DNA of 64,000 nucleotides, taken from positions 560,009 to 624,008 of the forward strand of contig SCFE01000090.1 of assembly GCA_004352715.1 (NCBI GenBank), written 5' to 3'. This DNA comes from Hofstenia miamia (taxonomy: Eukaryota; Xenacoelomorpha; Acoela). The notes under the pieces were generated by a model. That model worked only from the letters and a program-made list of their open reading frames with translations. It did not search any database and was not told the DNA's origin. The position numbers were made by a program, and so were the translations under genes. Every line of letters begins with the position of its first letter. Position 1 is the first letter of the stretch. Shown here one piece after another: positions 13,001 to 28,400 of this stretch.

Positions 13001-16000
13001 TTGACCCAATCATTTTTGCTGTTCTTAGCAATGCATTCTGTTCGATTTGTGACACCGTGAATATCAGGCCCAATACAGTGGTAGAATGTTCCCTTAAACA
13101 ACTAAAACGGTAAGAAAAATGCTGGAAAAATTAAAAACCTGTACACCCAAAATACCAAATATTACGAAAAATGTGCAAACGATCAGCACAATGTTTCCGA
13201 TTGGTCTGAGAGATGAAAGTAGAGTCTGAACAACTAGTTTTAGTCCAGGTGCTCTGCTGATCACCCTAAAATCAGGAAACTTAAGATGATTTTAAAAGAG
13301 TATTAACTTTTCTTAGACAGACATAAAACATACATTTCATGTTTTGTGTTAAGGTATAAATATATATATATATATATATATGACTAAGACTTCCATCTTA
13401 AAAAGAAAATGTGTAATTTTAGCTATTATGGATCTTAAATACACTTCACTGAAATTGCATTGGAAAATTCAATAGCACGTATTTTTTTTTACTAATAATG
13501 GGGCTTTGACTATAATGGAATTGTATAAGAGCATAGAAAGAATTCTATGATGTTTACATTGCTTACAATAAGAAACTGGTGCATTAAGTTTTGTTTACCT
13601 TAATGGTCTTAACGTTCTTAAAAGCCGGAAAACTCGCAAAATATTGAATATTCTATTGCCACGAGTCGAAACAAGCGATATGATAATATCAAGGAATGAT
13701 ATGAAAACAAGAATTCCATCCATTACATTCCAACCTAAATGTTCAACACAGTTATGATATATTATGTAATCTATTTAAAACCTATCATCAAAATATAATA
13801 AGAAATCGTGATTTGGAAGATTAACAAAACTCACAAAAAGTAGTGCCTGGCTGAATTTAATAGAGGGTCAGAATTGAAGGTTATAAACAGTAACGTTATA
13901 ACTTTTCTATCTCTTTTTTTCTATGCACGTGGCAGAGTGTGAAGCGCAGACTCTATTGTATATGTGCGTCCGTTTTTGCTTTCTTCCATGTGCGTTCTTT
14001 GTGAATCTATGCTGAGTAATGTTTTGTAGATATTGTTTAGCGAAAATAAAATAAAAGCTTTTCCAAAATTTCTATTTCATATGAGACTTTCAACATGAAC
14101 ATGATGATGATAATTAAAGCAGATTTTGAAATTACAGCGTTGCTGCCGAAAGTGATGCTCAATTCATTGTATATGTACAAACTGGTTGCATACATGTATA
14201 TAAGCATATGTTTATTCATGTTTATGATTTGTTCCAGAATACGAAACGTGAAGAACGTTTTCACGACCAAATAAGCGACCCTTAACCCGATAATATTCAA
14301 ATGAAAATGACCAGATCGTGTCGTGACAAAAATCAAGGACTGGCTGTTCTGAAGCAGTTGTGTAGGATCTGTACAAGTAGATTTATAGACATATTAAGGT
14401 AACGCTTTGACAATTTCCTTTAATTAATCCGTTTAACCAACTGTACAATTCCAACTAATCCAGCTTTTCATTCTTAGCAAGGTAAGGTATTACTAACAAC
14501 TTGTTTAGAAGAAAGGCGGCAAGATGTTATCAGGGTCGAAACCCGAAGCCAAGCACTGCTATTCAAGGAGGAACCTGGAATGGTAAAGGATCACTAGTTA
14601 CCATGGAATCGATTTTGACTCACAAACAAAGCTCATGGTGCGGAAATGTTCTCAGTGATTGTGTGTTGTGATTCCTTAGCAATTTAGTGTATTGATTTGG
14701 CCTAATAGTAGCCGTCCAGCTATTTGATGACATAACGTATTATAGCAAATGGATCAATTGGAAATCTACAATGAATAAAAATCCCTACACGTAAGCCTAA
14801 CCTAAGAGCACATGACGGAGAAAGTCCCGGATACCAGCTGCACCGCATTTTGATTGCTGAGTGTGCGTCCGCTCCGAGAATCTCTTTAGTCGAATCTGGG
14901 GACCACCGGGGACTACTCGTGCGCTCAGACGTTTAGCTTTCCACTGTCATATATAATCAAACCTGATAATACAATAAAAGAAATCAAATGAAGTAAATTC
15001 ATCACCAAGTAAATCCATTGCACGCTATTTATAATAATCACCTTTCACAAACACTTAAAGATTCGGAATGTACTTATTCATTGATTAAATTTTGTTTACA
15101 ATTCTTTCATCTTCCTTGATTGTTTGAACACCATTATGCCACACTTGTCCCATAACCTAACTCATAGTCGGGTTTATTACTTACTTGCATTTATATATAA
15201 TATAGTTCTAGTTTAAGATATATTCAAATAACTAATCTAAAATAAGATTTCATTGTTGTAATCTATAAAATCTTATTTGTAGGAATTATTAGTTATGACT
15301 GATTGTAACAATAATCTTAATATGAAAAGTGTTATATTTAATGCAATGTGAACGTTCATGAACCAATGGGAAATTGTTTTTTTTAATTGCATTGCAAGAA
15401 TATTACTCTCCTAGATGAATTTTGGAATACACTGAATATTCAAAAATTCATAAAATAGAATAAATTTTAGAAATAATATATACATATTGTAGCTACCAAA
15501 ATTCTCTACAAATTTAATGCCATTAAAATTAGTAGTTTAGAGACTTGCAATAATTTTGAATAGGCAGGTGACCTAATTCTCAAATTAATTCATTGTACAT
15601 AGAAATCTCAAACATTACATATCCACTATGCATGTTTAAAAATTCCAAACTAATCCAACACAATAAACAGGAGCCGCAAATGCCTTTGGCACATTGGCAT
15701 TGAGAAATTTTATAGACATATTCAATTAAATCACTTTTGTATTTAAAAAGGAATGTTATGCATTTTCTTATAATATTTAAGAATCTTTAAACAGAAATGG
15801 GCTTGAAATTTGGCGGTTCCAGCTTCAAGAAATTATGAAATTTTCTACTTTTCAAGGGCTGAATTTTTCACTAGCAAAAGCTTAGTTTTCTAAAAATAGC
15901 ATTCATAAATTTAAAAAATATATCGCAATTACCTACTTAAAACAATTTGATGAGTATTTCGAAATATAATTTACGAATTTTCCATATCTGGATTTTTCCT

Positions 16001-19000
16001 TTATAAAATGTCATAGTCTATCTCATTCTTGGCATAAAGTGTATATAATTTATCTAGAACTGAATTATACACGATTAATTTTAGGTGTACTTTAAAGGAT
16101 AATTTGCATTTGGTATTCCATTTCACTCATGGAAAAAATCTCTTCTATTTAAAAAAAATATCCTAAAATTTTATGCAATTAATCAAGAGAATTTCATCTT
16201 AAAATCTCTTCAAATAGTACTTTAGAAATCACTTCCTAATATCAAGAAAATAATTTCTATTTTAATATATAGGAGAATTATATCTAGAAAATGATAATTT
16301 TGAAAAAATAATATTAATCATGCACATAGCACAAAGTCAATAATTTATATAAATCGCAATGCATAATTTTCCCTCTGTTGTATAAACTCTATACTCACAA
16401 TCACTCAAAATAGGCAGGCATTTTTTAAATGTAACCAAATGTCCTTGCATTAAATGTTAACAATTTGCAAATAAATTTGGAGTTTAAAAATTTAATTAGG
16501 CTATGATCTTATAATTAAATGGATAAATACATTACTTAAGTGAATATAAATAAATACTTATACTAAACTAATATTACTAATTATTATACACTTTGAGATG
16601 CCATGTGGTAACTTCGAATAATTTATTCCAATATATCATCATTAACAGGCGCGGCTTTAGGGGGGGGGAGGAGGCACCCGGGGCTAGTGCTACCCTTTTT
16701 GGGGATTCTTAGTTTTTTGTAAAAGTGTCTTCCTCAAATATTTTTTATGTTGATGCTTGCAAGTTTCATCCGACAATTTAAGGTGAGCAATGCATTAATC
16801 TGGACATTTAGAGGTTACATTTTACAATGAAGTTTTCTCTTGGAGTTATTTTTGTTTAAATTCAATTTTAGTTTAAGTTTTTGAAACAAAATTGGATGGT
16901 GCCCCCCAGTTTTAAAAATCTTAAAGCCTTGCCTTATCATTAAATTCAAAAGGTGTTTCAAATAAGAAAATAATATTTAAAAATTAACAAATTAGGTTTC
17001 TATTTTCATAATAAGAAATTGATTTACTAGAAAAATAAGAGATTTTTTCTGAGAGTGTGGCTAATTATTTCCTTAAATAAATTTAATCTCAAATCACACC
17101 CGCACTGTTCAGAAACTTTCATTTGAAATTCGTAAAAATTCGTTGGAGGTAAATCAATGAATGTTATACTCTTTTATGTGACATAATAGGAAATTATTGA
17201 TTCTCCGGTGGAAAGCAGACTGCTATACGGATCTGTCTGATATTGTAATCATTTGTTGACAGTCATAACACGCCTCTTCTGTGAAAATTTAAGCGAAATA
17301 GGTCTGCAACTTTTCAATTATTTTGAAAACCGACAGACAGACAGACAAATCAACGCCGATAAATATAAAACTTCCTTGGCGAGGCAGAAACAATGCCTAA
17401 AGTAATTGTAGACAACTTAGACAAAGAACATAATTAGTGTTACCACTATTTAATCATAAATAATTACCACCAAATGAATATGCCAAAATAGGTTTTAAAT
17501 GGCTTAAAATAGATTGATATAATACCTGACTTAACATACGCATGTTTGCCAATGAAAAGCCCTTTGGATATGACTTTTAAGGACATCTCGATTGTGAACA
17601 CTACTGTAAAGACATAATCTGCTCGATCAAGAATTAATCTTTCCTAAATAGAACTAGGGTGATATCTAGAAAGACAAGTCTTTAGTTTGCCTGACCCACT
17701 ATGATCTTTATTGTACATTGTTACGTCGCTCATTCATAACTGGATCTTTGATCCAAGACCCGATTCATGAACCGGCTGCTTTAACCTTAAAAGCACCGGG
17801 TTTTGCTCTTAACAATACAAAAGCATTTCAATTTTGTGTCAATTGACCCATTTGGCGGTTCTAGTGTTAAACTCATAGCTATATATATTGTATGAAATAT
17901 TCGTTAATTATATATAGGGATGTCAAAATCAATTTTTCCCTACAACTGAATGTAAAATAGAAGTTTGTGATTGACTAATGAATTATTACTCTCGTATTTA
18001 TAAATTTATTTGACACATGCATTAAGCTTTTAGAATTGAAATATTAAAATATACATGTAAATCTCAACATTAAATTCTTTGCATAATTCAGAGTCTAAGT
18101 TTTCAGAAAAATTTGATGCATGCCCAACTCTTCTGAATATTATATTTATCATCATCACTGTATGAATTTCAGCAATTAAAACAGTTCTAAATGAAAAATA
18201 GAGAACATTTTCTTAACCTCAGCAAAAATGTATTATAAATTATGTATTCAATTATCTAATCTATTAAAAATAAATGAAATGACTTCGCACACCTTGAACA
18301 TTTAGCGCTTTATCTATGCAGCCTACATAGAATGCTCAGAACCCCTACTATCTGTGGTTCAACAAAGTGTTAAAAGTTACAAATTCATTCTTTTTAAGAG
18401 ATAAGGCTACTCTCTTCCATTGTTAATTGTATAATTGCATATGCTTCTGTTTCTTAAGGCTTCTAAGAAACTTTTCAAATAACCGAAAATGAAAGCCCGC
18501 GAAAATTTTTGCAAATAGACTCTAAAAATACTTTTAACAATTTTTTTAATATTTTGCCGACGTATTTTTGATTTAACCAATCAAAGTCAATTTCGAAAAC
18601 TTAACAGGGGGACATTTCACCATGTCCCCCTTGCGGACATTACTGCTTCCTATCTTAAAACAAACACTAAAAAATAGGACTATGAGAAATATATTGAAAA
18701 AAACAAAGAGAAACATCTGCATGATCAGATCAATATAATTGGGCTAAAATGCCGTGTTTTTCTGAAAAAGTATAACATAAATTAGCTATGTTAAGACAAG
18801 ATCGATTTGGGATTGTTGTAGAGCAAATTCAGTGCCCAGCATCGGCTCAGCTCGTTGACATGTCTGTTTATTAGTAATTGGCAATATATTCCGATATTTT
18901 CATTTCTCGTTAAGCTGTACTAATTATATCATCCAATTGAACAAAGATGTTTATGCAAAATTTCTATAGAGGTTTGTGATGTGAACAATATAATTAAATA

Positions 19001-22000
19001 TTGTTTCGCAAAGCAATATATAATATAATAATAGTTAAGTTAAGAACAAATACCAGCCCATCTTTGTCGATTGTTGGCCGTTCCATCGCCAGTGTAATGC
19101 AATTAGCGCCAATGAAAAAAAGAACTGTGAAGTCAAAATATCTGTTTGTAACAATTCTAGTCACGAATTCACGCAATCTAAACCAAATAAAGTGGAAATT
19201 GTTAGAAAATGTCATCATCAACCTGTTTTCTGGTGAAAAAATGTATAAAGAATACTCTTCTCTGTCAAGAAAACAACCCTTTGGTTCAGGAAGCCAATTG
19301 GTAAAAAAACATTCCTAAATTTAAGTAAAGTTATTCCCAACATAATACATCACTTAACACCAAACTAATGTTGCCACACTGAAATCCTTATTCTAGTAAG
19401 CATACGTATATTTTTTAATGAATTGAATCAAATCACATCTTATTCCAGAACTTAAACGTTTTATATAGCACACTTAACAGTACTACTAGAGTTTAATGCT
19501 TTTTAAAACAAACATTAGCATTGGAAATTAATACTAACTGAAAAATAATAATTTATAATAATCCTTATTTATTTGAATATCATGACAGAGACACAGAATT
19601 CGAAAGCAAACAAATTGATAAATGCATATTTTTATTTATCCCCGTCTATAATGATTCGGAACATAGCATCAATTTTAAAATCCAATTTTGATGCATGGAA
19701 TTCTTTCTTAAACGTTTTAGCTAGCCAATATATTAATTAAGATTTAGACGTATTTTCTAGTACTTCCTGCTTTCTCCATTATTGAGCTCTCATTTGATAC
19801 TATCTGCATTATACCCAAACACTACTTTTTTAAATAATAATTGAGAAATTATACAACAATATAATACAAATATACTAAAAACTCGATAAGTCTTTCAACC
19901 TACATACAGTGCAGGTAAGATCAACCTTCCAAAGCAAGAAAAAAATTTAACCCAAAAGTGAATGAACATGATTTTCGTTATTTAAGATATGATTTTAGTA
20001 ACCTTAATCTTTCCCTTGGATTCTTAGTGATGGAACATTCCTTTGCCAATTTGTATTTATATGGCGCATCCAGAGAATTTTAAATAATCCTAAGTTTTTT
20101 AAAATCCAAGCTAAACATGAAATGAAATAATGAAACAATGTATTTAAATAATCAGAATACATCTGACTAATCTATTAGTTTAATACGATCGTAGGTGTCT
20201 ATCAGGGAACAGTTTTAAGAACTTTCTGCCCGAAAGAACATCAGTGGGCGGCTTCTTTGGTATCAGTCGTTTTTCCGCATAGGATTGCCTCTGAATAATC
20301 ATGTCATTGAGGGAATGCTCCGTATTTGCTATTATGGAATAAAGATTTTCATCCACTTCTTTCCTAAGTGAATGAATGCTTTTGAAAGAGTCTATAATGC
20401 CTGACTTCACGAAATTTTCCTGGATATAGTCAATCTTGTCAATAAAAGAAGATCCAACCCCAAACAGTTGTCCCGTATGTAAGCTGGACCAAAAATAGAA
20501 CGTTGAAAAGTTTCGAAGCGTCCTTTCGCGAAATTGATAACCTGTGTAACTTCTTTATAAGATGAAAAGTCCTGATGAGTTTCTTGGTATGGTTGATAAT
20601 GTGGTCGTTGAAATTTAATCTTCTATCCAGTACAACTCCATGAAGGGTAATATTTTTAACGCTCGGAATGTTAGCAAATGCTTGAGAGAGACATTTCTTC
20701 TCTCGATCCATGTAGCAGTATGGTCAGCCCCTGAAATTTAGATTAATTGAGAATGAACTTGTTATTTTCGCACCAACGAAGAATATGATCAATGGCTTCT
20801 TTGGCTCCATTTGCTTATTCTTTGTCAGCTCTTCGGTAAAATCCTGGAATGAAGCAAGTAATGTCATCCGCGTATTTCACGAGGGCGCCTAGTGAAGATG
20901 ATATTTGCAGATCGTCGTAAACAATGTTGAAAATAATCGGTCCGAGAATGTTCCTTGAGGGACTCCTAGGTTCGTTGGTAGCAGCGATGAACATTCATTG
21001 TTAGCCTTGACACCCTGTTGCCTATCCGTAAAGAAGCTTCTAATCAAATGAACAATATTGCTGTCAATAGAAGGAAATTCCAAAATCCTTCGAATAATAA
21101 GAGCATGTGGTACCCGGTCAAACGCCTTACTCAGATCGAAGGCGAACAGGCGGACATAATCGAAACCATTCTTGTAGAACTGAAGAATTCTTTGAAGCCC
21201 TTGGTCTGTGGATGAATATTTTCGAAACCCAAACTGATTCTTCCTTAAACACTTGTTATACGAATCCAATAGAAAAATGTCATAAACAAGACGTTCAAAG
21301 TGGCGGGATATGATTGGAGTTATTGCAACTGGTCTTAACTGATCCAATGTTTCCACTGTTGGCTTCTTTGGAATAGGACACACTTTGGAGGTTTGAACGA
21401 AGTAGAACATACCCTTGTTTTGAGACAGAGGTTATAAACATGGAGAATTGGTTCAGCAAGGTTATGCGCATTCTGCTTGAATACCCAATAAGGAACCCCA
21501 TCATACCCACATGATGTTCGTTTAATTTTCTCTAGAGAATGATAAATCTGGTGTAGAGTAAATTTGGAAGGGTCAATGGATAAAGGCAATGACACTTCTG
21601 GCTCTGTGTAATTAGAATCAGTGGAGATTTTCGCAAACTGTTGGTTGATTTCTTCCGCCGAAAACGGAACTTTTCCCGATGAAACGGTTCTGCCCGAAAG
21701 ATAGTTCATATACTTCCACCAGCCACGAGAAGCTTTGTGGTTGTTTATGGCCACAATATTGGACATAATGCTATGCTGGATTTCCTCGGAAATCTTCTTT
21801 TCCCCTTTGGTCTGGTTTCTTCTTCTGCTCTTAGCTTTTCGTTAACGATTAATATCATATCGAATCTTAGACAAAAATTAGGAATTGAAAGTGGAATCAA
21901 TCCTGCAATTAATAAAAAGTATTGTATTTTCTACAGAATCTCTATCTAATAGTTAATATGAATACGAAATGTATGATCCGCTTGCACCATGGGTCCCAAG

Positions 22001-22384
22001 TCCCAATATATTTGCTACTTCAACTTTCCTTAATGCCGTATTGTTTATGCCAAGAACACTGCTTCTTAATATCTGAGTGACTGAACATCAGTTTGCACTG
22101 TTCAACGAAATGCGTTCAGTATCTAACCAGAAGCGAACATTATCAAGTTCAATTGAGCTGGTGAGGGATTTAATTGGACATCATCAAATAAGCAAGGGCA
22201 ACAACCAATGAAAAAATCAGCTTACTCTATTTATTAGGGAAATTTGGACTTAAAACTTCATAAGAGGATCTAAGACTGCTTTCTCTGTTTAGTGATACCC
22301 ACTAAAGTATGCTATTACTGACAGTAAGTCTTTGTGGTCTATCTCGCAAAAAGTTTTTAGTCAATAATTTCAGCTTTGAAAGAT

Positions 22385-22419
<35 letters not shown>

Positions 22420-25400
22420 GAGAATATTTCCTACGTAATTTTTGATGTATAGACATGATTTTAATTTCAAATTTATGTACAGCTTGCTATTTACACGTGA
22501 CTATAGATATTAAAGTTCACATTTACTTTCTGAAAGAATTTTTCAAAAATATTTTTATTAAATGTTGATATGCATGTTTCTTTAATAACAATGTAGCAAG
22601 TAAATCAACATAATTTAAAGCCAATTAACAAAAAATTCAAGCATATATGCCATGCACTATGCATCATAATTTACACAATTTGTAGCATAAATAAAATGAA
22701 ATCTGTTTCTCATTAGGTGATAGGAAACCTTTTTATGAATTGGTTGCGTATTAGCAGCCATAAGCTTGTAATTACAATGATCTATACACCCCCTGATATG
22801 TATTTATGATTTGTTATCTTTCAATGGAATTTGACAAAAAATGATTTATGCTAAAATAAAGAGCATAAACTTTGCATGGACTGCTCACACCACTAATCAG
22901 CATCGATAAAATCGCATCTTCTGTTTTCAAATTAGCCATGCATTGCAGTATGCGAAGCAAACCAAAATTATAAAGGCAGTGCAAATTTAATAAAAACATG
23001 TTTAAGGCAAAACGTTTAACTAAAATAGTTTAAGAACTAAAATTAATGGAGAGCAAATGCTAAGCCTTCAATCAATTGATAACCTTTCATTTACAAAGAC
23101 TATGATATTGAAGTTTACAATTTTGAAAGAGTTTAGCTCAATTTGTTCTAGTAAAATATCTATGTCAGTTGATTAAGATCTTCTAATTACATATGCTAGT
23201 AATAGTTGGAATCAAAACAAAGCTTTATGATTTATACAAAATTATGGATCCACTTGATTCAAACCCGAGATTTGAAAAATCAGTAGGGAAAACATTTGAA
23301 GTTTATGTATTTCTATATAATCTTGAGAACTGTGGTGATTGAATTTGATAATCAAAAAATGATGAAAATCCGATTGTATTCGAAACAATATTACCCAATT
23401 CCAAGTATGAGGTCAATGAAATAAGATCAATGATTGCCGCCCCAGAATGACTTTTTTCATTCTGTAAAGATACAAGTTAAAAGAATTAGAGAGCGGGGAG
23501 TGGCTTGACATGGTCCAGCATTTTGATACCCACAAAATTTATACAGAGAGCGACATAGATTCACTTTAGCATTTAAGAACGAAATATTTTTCATAACTTC
23601 CACATTTACCCCAGTTTCTGTCATCTTTGATTTGCTAAAATAATGAAATATTTTGCTAAAGCAAGTCAGCCTGCAATGCGTCGAAATATAGCACATGCTG
23701 TGCGATAGATTGTAATAATAAAAATCTACTAATATCACTTCCTATCAACTACAACTCACAATAGTAATAAACAAAAAGTTATACGTAACAAAACTTCTAA
23801 TGATTCATAACAGGGTTACGGGGTCTAACACTTAATACAAAATGATATGAAACTTAAAATAAAACGTTCTCTAAGGTATAAACAAACACATTATCATTCA
23901 TGAGAGTTGTCAGCTCTGAGTCATTGTTAGCACGTTCAAGAGGTTGAAATGTCAAGTTAGATGCGTAGAAAATTGATCAGAAGAAAAAACGCAGATATTT
24001 GGTAGGAAATAGCTGACAACACTGTTAAGGACCTATTTTTAAACTAGGGTTATCTAAGTTTATGAGGTGAAATATTTAATAGTGTACGGCTAAAGGAATG
24101 TGTTTGGATAAAATATAAAATTTGAATAGTGATCCGTGTCATGCAAAAAAATTGAATAGCTATAAATCATTCAGAGGTGTGCGTTGGTATCAAAATATTA
24201 CCTTCAAGGAATTTAATATTCCCTAAAAAATCAATTAAATCTTATAGCTTTAGGATCTCATGCACATCATGCACTTCTAAAGAAGTAAAGATATATACAT
24301 ACACAGTACTGAAAACCTATGCGTCTCATGACTTTGAAATTTACAAAAAATTTAATGAAAATAGAGTTCATTGAACAAATTTCTCTCAGACGAATGCAGA
24401 AATTTATAAAAATTGATGAATTTGAATCTTACCGATTCATCAATTGCATCAGGGTCTTCATATTTGGTCGATTGAGGCGTTAGAACAGGTTTGCCAATTG
24501 ATGCATTTCGTGAATTAACGGAATTTGAATCACTTTGCTTCGAAACTTGAGGTGTTGACATGAAAGAAAGCCTCCTAGCAAATATAAATTGTTAAATTGC
24601 TTTTTTCATAGCAATATATTTCAAAACTAACTTTAGCAAAAACAAATAATTAGCAATTATAGATCTGACCTGTGACCATGGTTGGTAGTTTTATGCTTTT
24701 TTTGAAAAATACGATTAACACGGTTTTTATTTTCTATATTTTTTTAAACAATATGGAGAGAATATGAAAAACAAACTTACTCCAAACTCAAATGAGCAAG
24801 TCAACATTCCTATTAAATAAAATACCCGTCAAGTGTTAAAACCTCCTGCAAAATCAATAGGCTGAAAATGTGTTTTTTTTCAAAGATATTAAATGTGCTT
24901 TATTTGTAATCTATAGGTGGTGATTTAAACAGTTTATTTTAAACATACCAGCTCTGCCTCTGACGTTCATTTTTGTAAAAAAAAATTAGAGATAAATGTA
25001 GTACTCGCTAAAAATTTGAAATTTAAATGAATGTAGAAAACTTTACAAGTATGTAATATTCTCATTGAAAAATTTATTATTTATGAATTCCTTAAAACGT
25101 ATCACTAGGATCTATCTGTCTGGTTTCAAGTAAAACACTAGAGTAAATTTCCAGCAGCTTGGCGGCACGGAATTAATATGAATTCTACTCAATTAGCAGC
25201 AGTCACTAACAATTGAAGCATTTCAAGTTCAGTTCGCAATTCAAACGGATATACAATTGATATTTTCATTTAAAATCAAGGAGCATCCTCATGTAAATCA
25301 CATATGAATATCAAATTTCCTATATAATTACCAAAATCAAATAGAAATATATACAAATTACATGAAACTTCAATGTAGTTTTTGATATCATATTATTATG

Positions 25401-28400
25401 TGTTTCTTCCTTTTTATTATAGGTTAAGCCATCCATTGTTTGATAGCATTCACCAGTTATAATCAAATTCTTCACTCATGTCCAAATGTTCAAAATCAAT
25501 TTTTGCACAAAATTTTATCCTTATAACTGAAATAATTAAATTGCTTTTGTTACATTTACGTTGTCAATTTTCCATATCATTCTCCAATGACGTCTTAACT
25601 ATTGAACTTACCACATCACCAAAAACATTGAGGTACATCATTTATTGCAGCATTTGATATCCAATCTCGATTTCAAAAGGTTGTGAAGAATGATATGTTG
25701 TTAAGAAGCCATGAATATTTTCATTCACTGTTTGGAAATGGGAATTTTTAAGGATAAAAAGGAAAAAGAATAAGATTCTGGTGATGACTGCACCAGAAAT
25801 GAAAAAAAATCATTTGAACAATAATCTAGCCACCTTTGCCTAAAATTCAAATCTAATGAGGCAATCAATAATAAAATCATATTTTAAGTGAAGTAAAGAA
25901 ATTTCATCAGAGGAATATGAAAACACATTTAAACTTGCGAATGTCCATCAAGAAAAACCACATTTGATCGTAATATGATTTTAATATCTCCTGTAACAAC
26001 TGTCTAAATCATTTAAAATATAAATGTTTTCAATATATAAATATCGGCCTGGTTCGATATTTCCTTTTTATGACTGCTCTAACAATTGTATTGTAAAAGA
26101 TCATTGACTAGGCTCGATTAAATCTTTATTGCCCACATGGGCATACATACTTTAATAAAGTTGTAAAATAAGTGTTGTTTAATTTACCAAAGATTAGCTG
26201 GGTATTTCTTTAAATCACTTCACAAGGTTATTATAAAGGTGAAAAAGCCATAAATACTTGAAACAAATTTAAAGGCTGTTGTAGAAGGCTTTGATTTCAC
26301 CTGCAATCATAATCCATGTTAATTGTGCATTATGAAATGTGAGGGTGAGAACTTTGTGTTCCGAAACTACTTGAAATTCACTAGAGATCTATGAGAATTT
26401 ACAGAGTAACTGCTAATTGTCATGCAGGATTATTTTCGTTCTCTTGAAAGTTAGTACATTCAATGTCAAACTTGGTAATTTGGCAAACCCTTTCAATAGC
26501 ATTATCTAGGTACAAACAAATTTCACTCTTTCATTTGCGTGTAGTTAAATTCTAATGATGTATACTGAATTGCTTTTTCCTTTCATAAATAATATATACA
26601 TTCAAATTATATAGTGGCGTAGCCAGAAACCGTCATCACATCACGGACACCAGAGAGCAGAAAACTTATCGCTTATGGATAAAGCGCTTATTAAAATACC
26701 GTTTTTTGAGATACGCTGCTTGTGTAATTATGAAATTCTAAGACGAAAAGTATTGATACCCCATTTAATTGGCTTGTAAACATTCAAGAAATTCTCCAGA
26801 GCATTATTCTGAAACAGAATACTCTCTTGTTCAACAAGTTCTCGCTATTTAAAAACAACTTTTCACCTGTGGAGATACAAAATACTTCAATGAAAAGTTT
26901 CTTGACGGTTGCAGGATAATTGAGCACATCACAATTTGGCACAGTTTTTGAAGTAAAGTAGTCTATTGCTCGACGTTCAATCGCACCATGGGCACAAAAT
27001 TGCGTTGCTTATTGTCTTTTGGGTCTACGCTTATTAGCGAATGGGCTATAGTTGCGTATAGAAATGCTTCCTCATTAATAAATTTCAACTAAATAAGTGA
27101 CGTAATTTCAACTTTCAATTTCAAAGTCATGTCAATTAGGTTCAAGCACTAGGTTTTTTGGGACACCTAAGGATACTTTTATTCGGAGAATTAAAGATTC
27201 AATGGCGCTTTGACTGGTGTCCTTTGGCTACGCCACTGATATTTATATTGCACAGTGAAATGATTTTTAACTACATTGATAAACAAAAAACACTTCATAG
27301 TTTTGAGGAAATAGAATTTTTTATATTAAATTTATTTTCAACCACTTAACAAATGTGATAGAATGACTAATTTGAAATCAGTGCACAATCTCAATTGTAG
27401 CATAAAAGTGATAAACAATGAAAAAGATTTGTTTTGTTCACTAGTGTTGTCTAACTACTACACACTTACAGTTAAACTTAGTTCAAAAACCATACATTTT
27501 AGACCAAGTGTTATAAGCTGTCAAAAACTTATTGGTCCATGTGCTAGTTTTGTACCTATATATCATGGTTAAGACTGACTAAATACTAACCTTTCCATTA
27601 AACAATCACAAGAGTCATCAACATCCCTACAACAAGATAACATGGAATATCAGGAATCAACTTACCGTTCAACGGCTGGTGGTAATTCATTTAAACACTG
27701 TTCATAAAGAACGTACTCCAGTTTTGCATCATACAGAATCTGCGATTGATTTTGGACATAGTTGTTATTGTTTGCTAAATACATGTAATTTTTTCAAATT
27801 TCAATCAGACATACAACTTGTTTACATGGAAAAGTTTCAAAGAAATAGGCACAACGGGTGAAGTTATTGTGAAGTAAGTTTAAAAAGGTCAATTTTAATT
27901 TAAGTATGTCATAAATGTCAATTTGCAATAATTCCGATAATTATTTTTATTCATTTTATTAGGGATATACAGTTAAGCAGAACAATGTTGTTTTTTTGTT
28001 GTTCAAATGCCATTTTTTCCTTAAAGGTCGTTATTATGAATTAATTGGAATTAATAAAATTCCAAGTATAAATTTTGAATATATGTACTACCTTAAATAT
28101 TTAAAACTAAGGCGGTTAATTTTTTGACATAAGAACTTCCTATTTTGTCCACAAAATATCACCAAAAAACTAAGGAATTTTGACCTTATATTGACGTAAT
28201 TATATTTTTAACTATTTCAAACTAAGTATCGATTGCCTAAAACATTTTATAAATAATTACTGTTTGCAGATGAAAAAATATAATGTTTAAAGTTTTCAAC
28301 AGAAAGTTATGACATTTAGTATGTTGCTATATGAAACAACTATATATTTAATTAAAACTCATAATTGGACAAATGCATCATAAACATAAATCGAAATTTC

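Larger units (their letters stand above)
19315..24432. other. Intron 21, host of a LINE fragment
   Basis: A 5.1-kb intron within the II-III linker. It contains the reverse transcriptase relic at 20,180-21,845 and a (TA)n tract at about 22,387-22,418. The remaining sequence is AT-rich and unrecognised. Confidence 0.65.

Noticed and set aside
14037-14336. 99-codon minus-strand frame
   Set aside because: Hydrophobic low-complexity translation of AT-rich intron, not part of the channel frame.
19001-19318. Plus-strand 105-codon open frame
   Set aside because: Antisense shadow of channel exons 22 and 23.
23457-23738. Possible II-III linker exon around a Cys-rich stretch (CGYQNAGPC)
   Set aside because: No suitable acceptor and donor in that frame, and neighbouring exons 20 to 22 already join without it.
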